The notes under the pieces: model-generated
Seen by the model: only the letters and a program-made list of their open reading frames with translations
Told to the model about the DNA's origin: nothing
The model's database searches: none
Made by a program: the position numbers and the translations under genes
Origin: Sarcina ventriculi
Lineage (GTDB): Bacteria > Bacillota > Clostridia > Clostridiales > Clostridiaceae
Direction of reading: 5' to 3'
Assembly: GCF_900456775.1 (NCBI RefSeq)
Contig: NZ_UAUL01000010.1
Coordinates: forward strand, 140,155-204,154
Length of the DNA: 64,000 nucleotides
Part shown: piece by piece, positions 16,809 to 24,912 of the stretch
Numbering within the stretch: position 1 is the stretch's first letter
Layout of the letters: each line of letters starts with the position of its first letter

Positions 16809-18257
16809 ATGTTTAAAAGAAAACAAATGTCTTCTGAAGAAATACATAAAAACAGATGGATAATACTTGCAATAGTTGTTTTACTACCTTTTATGGCGTC
16901 CTTAGATAGTAATATTGTAAATATAGCTCTTCCAACAATTGAAACAGAATTAAGGATAAACATGGCTTCTGCGGAGTGGATAGTTAGCATCTACCTTATA
17001 ATAATATCAGCAACCATATTGTTGTTTGGTAGAATAGGAGATATGAAGAGTAAGACTTTAGTATTTATAAATGGAATTTTAGTGTTTACAATAGGATCAT
17101 TTCTTTGTGGGATATCGGGGAATATTTATCTATTGGTTGCCTCAAGGGTGGTTCAAGCAATAGGTGCAGCACTTGTAATGTCAACAAATCAAGGGATAAT
17201 AACAGCTATTTTTTCTGCTGAAGAAAGAGGAAAAGCACTTGGAGTAACGGGAGCTGCTGTTGCCCTTGGTGCTCTTATAGGTCCAGGGCTTGGAGGAATT
17301 ATAATAACATATTTAACATGGCATTATATATTTTTGATAAATGTTCCGATAGGAGTAGTTGCATATATTTTAGCTAGAAAATATATACCAGTTGAAGTAT
17401 TAAAAACTACTGAGAAAATAGATGGAAAAGGTGTTCTAACTTTTTTTATTTCGATAGTTTTTATATTTTCAGCGATAATGATAGGACAACAAATAGGATT
17501 TTCTGATATATACATAGTGTGTGGATTTATAATTGGATTTTTTGCTTTTGCAGTATTTGTTTATATTGAAAAAAAAGCAAAATCACCAATGCTTGATTTA
17601 TCTCTTTTTAAAAATTTAACTTTTACAATAAACTTAATAGGGGCATGTATATCATTTATAGCAATAAATACGGTTAGTATAATAGAGCCTTTTTATCTCC
17701 AAGATGCTTTGGGATTTAGTGCTTTTTATACATCTATAATTATGATGTCTTCACCAATTATAATGCTTATAGTGGCGCCATTGAGTGGTCATTTATCAGA
17801 TAAAATAGGAAATGAAATATTAAATATATTAGGAATTTTTATAATTGGAATAGTGCTGATACTATTATCCACATTAAATATTGAATCTAGCGTAGTAAGT
17901 ATAGTATTATTTTTATCTACATTAGGTTTTGCAAATGGTTTATTTAAATCTCCAAATACAAATGCTATAATGTCATCTGTCCCTAAAAATAAATTAGGAA
18001 TAGCAGGAGGAACAAATGCGCTTATAAGAAATGTAGGTCTTGCAATTGGTGTTTCGGTATCCACAACATTTCTTTATAAATATATGAGTAAACTTGCAGG
18101 ATACAAGGTTTTAGGTTTTATACCTGGAAAGCCACATATATTTATATTTGCAATGAGGGATGTTTATTTAATGGTATCTGTTCTTTGTTTTATAGCTTTT
18201 ATACTTTTTATAATAAATATGATAAAAGTAAAGATAACAAGAAAAAAGGAGTTATAA
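16809..18257 (+). CDS. DHA2-family MFS drug exporter (copy 2)
   Basis: This 482-aa protein is a tandem paralogue of the exporter at 15234. Long identical stretches (the N-terminal MSSEEIHKNRWIILAIVVLL and the segment around VPKNKLGIAGGTNALIRNVG) alternate with diverged loops, so it is an old duplication rather than an assembly artefact. The same 14-helix DHA2 layout is present. It lacks the palindromic operators found upstream of copy 1 and is separated from it by a strong terminator, so the two are regulated separately. AAAAGGAG precedes the ATG. Confidence 0.9.
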   Translation: MFKRKQMSSEEIHKNRWIILAIVVLLPFMASLDSNIVNIALPTIETELRINMASAEWIVSIYLIIISATILLFGRIGDMKSKTLVFINGILVFTIGSFLCGISGNIYLLVASRVVQAIGAALVMSTNQGIITAIFSAEERGKALGVTGAAVALGALIGPGLGGIIITYLTWHYIFLINVPIGVVAYILARKYIPVEVLKTTEKIDGKGVLTFFISIVFIFSAIMIGQQIGFSDIYIVCGFIIGFFAFAVFVYIEKKAKSPMLDLSLFKNLTFTINLIGACISFIAINTVSIIEPFYLQDALGFSAFYTSIIMMSSPIIMLIVAPLSGHLSDKIGNEILNILGIFIIGIVLILLSTLNIESSVVSIVLFLSTLGFANGLFKSPNTNAIMSSVPKNKLGIAGGTNALIRNVGLAIGVSVSTTFLYKYMSKLAGYKVLGFIPGKPHIFIFAMRDVYLMVSVLCFIAFILFIINMIKVKITRKKEL

Positions 18258-18302
18258 ATATAAAAGTTTTAATAATAGCTTATTTAGGGTATAATAAAAT
18301 AA

Positions 18303-18337
18303 AAAAAGCTTATCATATTTTTCTATGGTAAGCTTTT
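18303..18337 (+). terminator. Hairpin between exporter copy 2 and the helicase gene
   Basis: AAAAAGCTTA...TAAGCTTTT forms a stem with a 15-nt loop. A TATAAT at 18291-18296 just before it could make this the 5' hairpin of the helicase mRNA instead of a terminator. Confidence 0.45.
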
Positions 18338-18372
18338 AAATATTTAAATGAAATTTATTTAAGGAGAATTAT

Positions 18373-19569
18373 ATGACAACATTTAAAAGTTTAGGTCTTA
18401 GAGAAGATATAGTAAATTCATTAAAAAATTTAGAAATAGACAAACCAACTGAAATACAGGAAAAAGCAATTCCTATCGTATTAAATGAAAAAAATTTAAT
18501 AGCTCAATCTGAAACTGGGACAGGAAAGACTTTAGCTTATATTTTGCCAATAATAGAAAAGATAGATGACACTAAAAAAGACATGCAATGTATAGTTGTA
18601 GCACCTACATACGAACTTGCTATTCAAATAAATAATACTTTAAATGATTTAAAGAGAGGTATGAATAGAAAAATAACATCTTTAAGTCTAGTTGGAAGTG
18701 GAAATATTTCAAGACAGATTGAAAAGCTTAAAGGAAAACCTCATATATTAGTAGGATCTAGTGGAAGAATATTGGAACTTATAAAAAAAAGAAAGATTTC
18801 AGCTCACACAATAAATTTTATAGTTATGGATGAAGGAGATAAACTTTTAGATTTTAATTATATAGAGGAAGTAAATGCTATAATAAAATCGTGTAAAAGA
18901 GATGTTCAAAAGCTTCTATTTTCAGCTACTCTAACGGAAAAAACTTTAGAAGTTGGAAAAAAGATTTTAAAAGATTGTGAAGTTTTAAGTATTAGAGGAA
19001 AAAATCAAGTAAATGAAAATATAATTCATGGATATTTTTTAGTTGAAGAAAGAGATAAAATAGATTACTTAAGAAGAATAATTCATGCCACAAAAGCAGA
19101 AAAATTAATAGCATTTATAAATAATAATTATGATATAAATATAATGTTAGAAAAATTAAGGTATCATAAGATAAAAGTAGAGTCATTACACGGAAATAAT
19201 AAAAATAGACAAAGACAAGAGGCTTTAGAAAAATTTAGAAAAGGAGAAGTCCAAGTTTTAATAGCGTCAGATGTAGCTTCTAGAGGACTTGATATAAAAG
19301 GAGTCAGTCATATAGTAAATTTAGATATACCAAGAGATTATAAAGATTATCTTCATAGAGTAGGTAGAGTTGGGAGATGTGGAAATAAGGGAATAGCGTA
19401 TTCTTTAGTAAACTATAAAGAAGAAAAGACTGTTTTATCATATGAAAAAAAATTAAAGATAAAAATTCCTAGGTTATATATGTATGATGGACAAATATCA
19501 GATGTTAAGGTTGTGAAGCCAAAATTTAAGAAAAAAACTACTAAATTAAAGGTTAAAAGAAAAAACTAA
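18373..19569 (+). CDS. DEAD-box-type RNA helicase with DEGD motif II
   Basis: This 398-aa ATP-dependent RNA helicase has only the two RecA-like domains and a short basic tail (KPKFKKKTTKLKVKRKN). Visible motifs are the Q motif (PTEIQEKAIP), SETGTGKT (46-53), motif III SAT, and HRVGRVGR near the end. Motif II reads DEGD instead of DEAD; the two acidic residues needed for ATP hydrolysis remain. Such minimal helicases act in ribosome assembly, RNA decay or cold adaptation. AAGGAG precedes the ATG. It precedes the cyanase gene by 32 nt. Confidence 0.88.
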   Translation: MTTFKSLGLREDIVNSLKNLEIDKPTEIQEKAIPIVLNEKNLIAQSETGTGKTLAYILPIIEKIDDTKKDMQCIVVAPTYELAIQINNTLNDLKRGMNRKITSLSLVGSGNISRQIEKLKGKPHILVGSSGRILELIKKRKISAHTINFIVMDEGDKLLDFNYIEEVNAIIKSCKRDVQKLLFSATLTEKTLEVGKKILKDCEVLSIRGKNQVNENIIHGYFLVEERDKIDYLRRIIHATKAEKLIAFINNNYDINIMLEKLRYHKIKVESLHGNNKNRQRQEALEKFRKGEVQVLIASDVASRGLDIKGVSHIVNLDIPRDYKDYLHRVGRVGRCGNKGIAYSLVNYKEEKTVLSYEKKLKIKIPRLYMYDGQISDVKVVKPKFKKKTTKLKVKRKN

Positions 19570-19601
19570 TTAAAAAATGATTGGATTTAAGGAGATTCAT
19601 T

Positions 19602-20069
19602 ATGAGAAATGAGGATTATTTAAACAGATATTCAAAAGAAGAGGAGTTAAAAGTTATAGAAAAGGCTAGAAAGAAAAAGGGATTAACTTATGAAGAACTT
19701 GCAAGGAGAATAAATGTAAATAAGGTATGGCTTGCTAGTGCTTTTAAAGGTCAACAATGGGTTCCAGAGGAATACATTAAGCTATTAGAAAAAGAATTAG
19801 AATTAAATACAGAGGTTTTTGATGTTCTTAGGGAACATCCATATAAGGCAGATACTGATCCTATTCTTTATAGATTGCATGAGGCATTAGATACATATGG
19901 ACCTGCAATAAAAGAAATAATTCATGAAAAATCAGGGAATGCTATAATGAGTGCTATTGATTTTGGAATAGATGTTGAAATAGAAAAAGACTCTAAGGGA
20001 GATAGAGTTATTATAACAATGAATGGAAAATTATTACCATATAGTAAACAAGGAAAATATCCTTGGTAA
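19602..20069 (+). CDS. cynS: Cyanase (cyanate hydratase)
   Basis: Cyanase converts cyanate and bicarbonate to ammonia and CO2. The 155-aa protein has the N-terminal helical, lambda-repressor-like domain and the C-terminal catalytic domain with Arg91, Glu94 and Ser117 in YRLHE and MSAIDF, matching the E. coli Arg96/Glu99/Ser122 triad with a constant offset of five. The ATG at 19602 follows AAGGAG, whereas the TTG at 19581 lies upstream of that site. It is probably co-transcribed with the helicase; no cyanate transporter or carbonic anhydrase is adjacent. Cyanase is not usual in clostridia, so acquisition by transfer is possible. Confidence 0.92.
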   Translation: MRNEDYLNRYSKEEELKVIEKARKKKGLTYEELARRINVNKVWLASAFKGQQWVPEEYIKLLEKELELNTEVFDVLREHPYKADTDPILYRLHEALDTYGPAIKEIIHEKSGNAIMSAIDFGIDVEIEKDSKGDRVIITMNGKLLPYSKQGKYPW

Positions 20070-20072
20070 AAT

Positions 20073-20105
20073 AAAAAGGCTGTCTAGGAATTAGGCAGTC
20101 TTTTT
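20073..20105 (+). terminator. Terminator after cynS
   Basis: AAAAAGGCTGTCTA (20073-20086) pairs with TAGGCAGTCTTTTT (20092-20105) with two G-U pairs. Confidence 0.8.
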
Positions 20106-20157
20106 GTGTGCTTAAATTACAATTTATCAGTAAAAAGCATAAAAATTATGTAAATTA

Positions 20158-20262
20158 TTATTTTTTCTTTAAGACTTTTCTAGCAAATACTGCAAGAGAT
20201 ATTATAACTGCTATAGAAAAGCAAAAAGCAAATATAACTAGTATTTTAACTGCTAAAGGCAT
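20158..20262 (-). CDS. Small single-span membrane protein, 34 aa
   Basis: On the minus strand an ATG at 20262 opens a 34-codon frame, MPLAVKILVIFAFCFSIAVI... ending ...ARKVLKKK. AGGAGGTG lies 7 nt before the start, as strong a ribosome binding site as any in the window. The product has one hydrophobic helix (residues about 4-26) and a positively charged C-terminus, so it should insert with the tail in the cytoplasm. I cannot assign a family. It occupies the gap between cynS and the HtrA-like genes, on the opposite strand to both. Confidence 0.7.
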   Translation of the reverse strand: MPLAVKILVIFAFCFSIAVIISLAVFARKVLKKK

Positions 20263-20405
20263 AAAAAGCACCTCCTAAAATAAACAATAATAAAATTTTA
20301 CTCTAATTAAATAAACTTTTCAATAATTTAGATATTTATAATTTAATGGAATAAAATATGAAAATTTATAATATATATTTTACATAATATTTTAGGAGGG
20401 AATTT

Positions 20406-21356
20406 ATGGAGAATAAAGTGGGTAAGAAGGCTAATTTAACTATAATATTTTTAGCGATGTTAATTTTTTCAGTAACTATTTATTGTGCAAAGACAATAAA
20501 TGAAGAAAATATAATAATATTATTAAGTTTGATATGTGTTGCTACATGGGTTTGTATAGGACTTAATTTTAGAAAAGGCAATATAAAATCTCGTGAAATG
20601 TTAAGACGAGATATTAAAGAAAATTATATTGTGGGGAACACTTTGAAAAATGAAGATAATGTACTACAATCTATTTTTCAAGAAGATGAGTGTAGAGTCA
20701 CTATGCTTAAGAAAGCTATGGAAGCTACTGTAATGCTACTTGATAGAGAAAATAGTATATTAGGTACTGCGGTGTTTATAAATAATGAAGGAAATCTTTT
20801 AGCAAATGGATATAAATTAAATAAAGATGGTAATTTAGTTCAATTTGAATGTGGGGACAGGTTATATTGTAAGTTTTATAATTCAGATAAAACAATAGAG
20901 GGGATAGTAGAAAAAGTTTTCAAAGATAAAGAAGGAAATTTATTTTCAATGATTTCTATAAGTTTAAATGATTATACAAAGTATTTATCCCTTGGTGATT
21001 CAAATGATTTAGGGATTGGAAATAAAGTATATGCAGTATGCCCTTTTGAAGAAAACAGAAATATAAATGTAGTGGAAGGGATAGTAGCTCAAATAAATCA
21101 AGAATATAAAATTGGTTCTGATAATATATTTAAAAGCAACAATTGTATTTTATATAATGGTATAGCAACTAAAGCATCACTTGGTGGTCCTCTTTTAAAT
21201 GTGAGAGGGGAGATTGTTGGATTATTGCTTGGAAAATGCGAAGATTATGAGAGGTTAAGCTTTGCAATTTCAATAAATAATATAAAGGATATTATAAATA
21301 ATGAAACTTCTGATAGTGTTATAGATGAAGTTGCATTAGATAAAAGCATTGTATAA
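20406..21356 (+). CDS. Membrane-anchored HtrA-like protein without catalytic Ser
   Basis: This 316-aa protein starts with two hydrophobic segments (about 10-26 and 35-52), followed by a trypsin/HtrA-like fold (about 95-300). Two strands are recognisable: ILGTAVFINNEGNLLANGY, where HtrA has GSGV...GyilTN.HV, and ASLGGPLLNVRGEIVGLLLG, where HtrA has GNSGGPLxNxxGxVIGI. The position of the catalytic Ser is Leu, and the His is not conserved. It is therefore predicted to be inactive, perhaps a sensor or scaffold. AGGAGG precedes the ATG. A second degenerate copy follows after 36 nt. Confidence 0.7.
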   Translation: MENKVGKKANLTIIFLAMLIFSVTIYCAKTINEENIIILLSLICVATWVCIGLNFRKGNIKSREMLRRDIKENYIVGNTLKNEDNVLQSIFQEDECRVTMLKKAMEATVMLLDRENSILGTAVFINNEGNLLANGYKLNKDGNLVQFECGDRLYCKFYNSDKTIEGIVEKVFKDKEGNLFSMISISLNDYTKYLSLGDSNDLGIGNKVYAVCPFEENRNINVVEGIVAQINQEYKIGSDNIFKSNNCILYNGIATKASLGGPLLNVRGEIVGLLLGKCEDYERLSFAISINNIKDIINNETSDSVIDEVALDKSIV

Positions 21357-21392
21357 AGAGTTAATAATTAAGTTTTTAAAGGGGATAGATAT

Positions 21393-22118
21393 ATGGTAGA
21401 TAAGAAAGAAAAATATATAAGTGATTTAACTAAAAAGCTTATAAATCAAGGCGTTCAAGTAATGGATGGAGTGTCTGGAAAAATGGGTAAAAGAGGATCT
21501 GGAGTTATAGTTGATAATGATGGACATATATTTACAACTTATGAGTTAGTAGGAGAATTAGAAAATTTAAGTCCTATAGTTACGTTAAATACAGGAGAAG
21601 AAATAATAGGGAAGGTAGTATATAAAAATAAAAATAATAATTTAGCAATAATAAAAATTAATAGAATTTTTGATGAAAGTTTAGTTGCAAATTTTGGGAA
21701 TGAAAATGAAGCTTTCATAGGTAGTCACGTTATTGTAGTCAGACAAATATATAAAAAGGATGAAAACATAATAACTTTAGGCAATATTATAAATAGTATG
21801 AGGCAATATAAAACTTTAGATATACATTATAATGCCAAAGTAAATGGTTATATAGAAGAAGAAAGCAAAACAGTTACCCCAAAGGGATTAATAGAAATTT
21901 TAGCAGAAACAGATAAGTATGCTTGTGGTGCAGGAGTTTTTGATGTAAAAGGAAATCTTATAGGTATGATTTCAAAACAATTAATAGATAAATGTACTAA
22001 TAAGGAGTCAAATGTTATGTCTTTAGCAACTCCAGTTAGTATAATGAAAGAAATTTTTTCAGATTATAAAATTGAAAATTTGATGATAAACAATATGAGT
22101 ATAAATGAGTATTTATAA
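21393..22118 (+). CDS. Second degenerate HtrA-like protein (cytoplasmic form)
   Basis: This 241-aa protein has the same trypsin-like fold as the preceding gene but no membrane segment. GSGVIVDNDGHIFTTYELV aligns with the HtrA His strand (His replaced), NNNLAIIKI with the DLAVLKI Asp strand (Asp replaced by Asn) and CGAGVFDVKGNLIGMIS with GNSGGPLFDxxGxVIGI (Ser replaced by Ala/Gly). All three catalytic positions are lost. Sharing an operon with its membrane-anchored partner suggests a non-proteolytic pair. The role is unknown. AAGGGGAT precedes the ATG. Confidence 0.68.
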   Translation: MVDKKEKYISDLTKKLINQGVQVMDGVSGKMGKRGSGVIVDNDGHIFTTYELVGELENLSPIVTLNTGEEIIGKVVYKNKNNNLAIIKINRIFDESLVANFGNENEAFIGSHVIVVRQIYKKDENIITLGNIINSMRQYKTLDIHYNAKVNGYIEEESKTVTPKGLIEILAETDKYACGAGVFDVKGNLIGMISKQLIDKCTNKESNVMSLATPVSIMKEIFSDYKIENLMINNMSINEYL

Positions 22119-22224
22119 ACTTATTTTTCCTTTTGTAACTAAAAGGACATAAAAAAGTGATATAATATATCATATAAAGTAGATTATTATATGATTAATA
22201 TAGAGTTAAGGTAGGGAGAAGGTT

Positions 22225-22548
22225 ATGGAAGGAAAAATTTTTGAGTTAAAGTGCGGAACTATTGTAAATATAACTAGTAATAAAATAATAATAGAGAGAA
22301 AAAGTGCTAAAAGTAAGTTTAAAGGAATATATGCAAGTGAAGGCAAAGAGCAGGTAATGATAAAGTTATCAGCAATATCTAATATAATATTTGATGTTGA
22401 TTTTTTGATACTTTGCGGCCTAGGGCTTCCAGTTCCTAGTGATTTTAGAGATTATAATAAACCTGATATAAAACAATATCCAAATTGTATTGTTGGAACA
22501 TATGATGAATTAAAGCCAATTTATGATTATTTATTAAGCTTAACTTAA
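22225..22548 (+). CDS. Unassigned 107-aa protein, possibly PH-like fold
   Basis: I do not recognise the family. The first 60 residues are rich in beta strands with an alternating pattern (GTIVNITSNKIIIERK...KGIY...EQVMIKLSAISNIIF) reminiscent of bacterial PH-like or DUF4429-type domains. The C-terminal part contains a proline-rich turn and a terminal helix (YDELKPIYDYLLSL). There is no signal peptide or membrane segment. GGGAGAAGG precedes the ATG, an extended -10 (TGATATAAT, 22158-22166) lies upstream, and a strong terminator follows, so it is a single-gene unit. Confidence 0.6.
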   Translation: MEGKIFELKCGTIVNITSNKIIIERKSAKSKFKGIYASEGKEQVMIKLSAISNIIFDVDFLILCGLGLPVPSDFRDYNKPDIKQYPNCIVGTYDELKPIYDYLLSLT

Positions 22549-22553
22549 AAGCA

Positions 22554-22591
22554 AAAGAGACAAAATGATTATTTTGTCTCTTTAATTTTTT
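22554..22591 (+). terminator. Terminator after the 107-aa orphan
   Basis: AAAGAGACAAAAT (22554-22566), loop GATT, perfect complement to 22583, then AATTTTTT. Confidence 0.92.
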
Positions 22592-22751
22592 AAGAATTAA
22601 AGGAAGGTATACTATGGAATATAAATATAGAAGAACATCAAAAGAATAACCAAAATAATAATTATATGATATAATTATTAATAATTATTTCTTATTAATA
22701 ATATATATTAAATTTAGAAAATACTAAAGAAATGAAAGAGTTCTTATTTTA

Positions 22752-22760
22752 TGATATAAT
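22752..22760 (+). promoter_or_regulatory. Extended -10 promoter of the hem operon
   Basis: TGATATAAT with only a weak -35 (ATGAAA at 22732). Start predicted near 22767, about 30 nt before hemA. The gap 22592-22750 otherwise shows no gene. Confidence 0.5.
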
Positions 22761-22794
22761 ATTCTTTATGTATTAAAGGATTAGGGGGTATAAT

Positions 22795-24006
22795 GTGATA
22801 TTACTTTTAGGAATTAAAAAAAATACGAGTTTAGATGTAAGAGCAGAATTTGCAATAGCACCTAGTAGACAAAAGATATTAGTAAAGAGATTAAAAGAAG
22901 ATTTTAAAGAAGCTGTAATACTATCCACTTGCAATAGAACAGAGATATATATAAATGCAGATGATTCTTTAGAAGATAATTATATAGTACATAAAATATT
23001 TGAAGATTTGCAATGGGATTATGAAAAGTTATCACCCTTTGTATTTTTATTAAAACAAGATAATGCAGTATATCATCTTATGGAAGTTGTATGTGGTTTT
23101 CATTCAAGGATTTTAGGTGAAGATCAAATCTTAGGACAAATAAAAGATAGCTATATATTAGCTAAAGAAGAAGGGGTTTTAGGTTACGAACTTCAAAAAC
23201 TTTTTGAAGAAGCTTTATCATGTGGTAAAAAGTTTAGAACTGAATGTAAGATATTTGAAGTTCCAGTATCATCAGTTTCAATATCTATAACTAAAGCTCT
23301 TAGTATTAATGCAAAAAAGTTTATGGTATTAGGATATGGTGAAATGGGAAAACTTGCAGCTAAGTATATTTTAGGGCATAATATCGATAAGTTATATATA
23401 GTTGTAAGAAATAAGGATGTTGTTAATGATATAGAAGATGATAGGTTATCTGTTATATCATTTGCGGAAAAAAATAAATTTTTAAATGAAGTTGATGCAG
23501 TTATAAGTTGTACTGCTGCAACGCATACATTAATAAATAAAGAGGATATAGATGTAGAGGGAGATAGTATATATATTTTTGACCTTGCTGTTCCGCGTGA
23601 TGTAGATTCAAAGGTTTCTGAAATAGATAGGGTTAGGCTTTATGATTTAGATTACATAAGCTCTATAGATGATAGAAATAAAGCAGTTAGAAAAGAAAGA
23701 ATGGAGAGTTACAGATATATAATAGATGAAAAAATAGGGGAATATAATGTTTGGCTAAATACTAGAAAACTAGGCCCTATAATAAAAATGCTTAAAATGT
23801 CTGGAGATGAAACTTATCTACAAAGAGCTAAAACTTTCGCAAATAAGAGCAAGGGTAAAGAAGATTTAAAGCTTGCTAAAACTCTTATAAAAAGCGCATC
23901 TCATACATATATAAATAAAGCCATAGATGTATTAAAGGAAGAATCTTTAAAGGGAAGGCAAAAGGAATGTTTAGATATAATAAGTAAAATATTTTTACAA
24001 GATTAA
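22795..24006 (+). CDS. hemA: Glutamyl-tRNA reductase HemA
   Basis: HemA reduces glutamyl-tRNA(Glu) to glutamate-1-semialdehyde, the first committed step of tetrapyrrole synthesis by the C5 route. The 403-aa protein has the catalytic Cys46 in LSTCNRTEIY, the substrate-binding GFHSRILGEDQILGQIKDSY stretch, and an NADPH-binding GYGEMGK. The start is GTG 22795 after TTAGGGGG; the overlapping ATG at 22793 is out of frame and closes at once. It is first in a hemA-hemC-cobA/hemD-hemB operon. hemL, needed for the next step, is not in the window. Confidence 0.95.
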   Translation: MILLLGIKKNTSLDVRAEFAIAPSRQKILVKRLKEDFKEAVILSTCNRTEIYINADDSLEDNYIVHKIFEDLQWDYEKLSPFVFLLKQDNAVYHLMEVVCGFHSRILGEDQILGQIKDSYILAKEEGVLGYELQKLFEEALSCGKKFRTECKIFEVPVSSVSISITKALSINAKKFMVLGYGEMGKLAAKYILGHNIDKLYIVVRNKDVVNDIEDDRLSVISFAEKNKFLNEVDAVISCTAATHTLINKEDIDVEGDSIYIFDLAVPRDVDSKVSEIDRVRLYDLDYISSIDDRNKAVRKERMESYRYIIDEKIGEYNVWLNTRKLGPIIKMLKMSGDETYLQRAKTFANKSKGKEDLKLAKTLIKSASHTYINKAIDVLKEESLKGRQKECLDIISKIFLQD

Positions 24007-24021
24007 GAGAGAGGGATACAT

Positions 24022-24894
24022 ATGAGTATAGTAATTGCAACTAGAAAAAGTAAGTTAGCACAAGTGCAAACCGAAATAGTTATGAAAATTTTAAGTGATA
24101 AGTTAAATTTAGATAGTGAAAAATTATTAATAGTTACAGAAGGAGACAAGAGGCTTGATGTAGCTTTGGATAAAATAGGGGGTAAAGGTCTTTTTGTAAA
24201 AGATATAGAACGTGCACTTTTAGAAGGTAGAGCACACTGTGCAGTTCATAGCATGAAAGATGTGCCATATCAATTAGAAGACAGTTTTTCTTTGATTTCT
24301 ATGCCAGATAGAGATGATATAAGAGATGTTTTTGTATCTTCAAATGGGGTTCATTTTGCTGAACTAAGAAAGGGTGCCAAAATAGGAACAAGTAGTATAA
24401 GACGAGAAGCTCAAATAAAACTTCTAAGACCTGATTTAGAAATTGTCCCAATAAGAGGAAATGTTCAAACTAGACTTAAAAAGATGGAAGAAGAAGGAAT
24501 GGATGGAATAATATTAGCAGCTGCAGGTCTTAAAAGGATGAATATGGAAAATATAATAACTGATTATTTTGATCCTAAAATGGTAATACCAGCTATTGGT
24601 CAAGGTGCAATTGGAATAGAAGTAGCTAAAACGTGTAAATATAATGAATATTTTAAGGAATTAGATAATAAAGAAGTAAGAATTACTGTAGATGCTGAGA
24701 GAAGCTTTATGAAAGCTTTAAATGGAGATTGTCATAGTTTTATAGGTTGTTATACTAAAATAGAAGGATTAGACCTTTATATGATGGGAACTTTTATGGT
24801 AAATAATAAAATAATAAAAAAAGATATTTTAGGAAATAAAGAAGATAATATTTTACTTGGAGAAAAATTAGCTAAAAAAATATTAAGTGTGTAA
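24022..24894 (+). CDS. hemC: Porphobilinogen deaminase HemC
   Basis: HemC polymerises four porphobilinogens into hydroxymethylbilane on a dipyrromethane cofactor. The 290-aa protein begins with the standard [12 protein letters not shown] stretch, has the catalytic Asp80 in HSMKDVP and the cofactor cysteine C237 in NGDCHSF, where many homologues have NGGC. It starts 15 nt after hemA and precedes the cobA-hemD fusion by 18 nt. Confidence 0.95.
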   Translation: MSIVIATRKSKLAQVQTEIVMKILSDKLNLDSEKLLIVTEGDKRLDVALDKIGGKGLFVKDIERALLEGRAHCAVHSMKDVPYQLEDSFSLISMPDRDDIRDVFVSSNGVHFAELRKGAKIGTSSIRREAQIKLLRPDLEIVPIRGNVQTRLKKMEEEGMDGIILAAAGLKRMNMENIITDYFDPKMVIPAIGQGAIGIEVAKTCKYNEYFKELDNKEVRITVDAERSFMKALNGDCHSFIGCYTKIEGLDLYMMGTFMVNNKIIKKDILGNKEDNILLGEKLAKKILSV

Positions 24895-24912
24895 ATTTAA
24901 GAGGTGAAAAAT

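Noticed and set aside
16809..18257. Second exporter as an assembly duplication
   Set aside because: Many synonymous and amino acid differences throughout show a genuine old paralogue.
22614..22649. Eleven-codon frame after AAGGAAGG (MEYKYRRTSKE)
   Set aside because: Too short and without other support; chance occurrence is likely in this AT-rich DNA.
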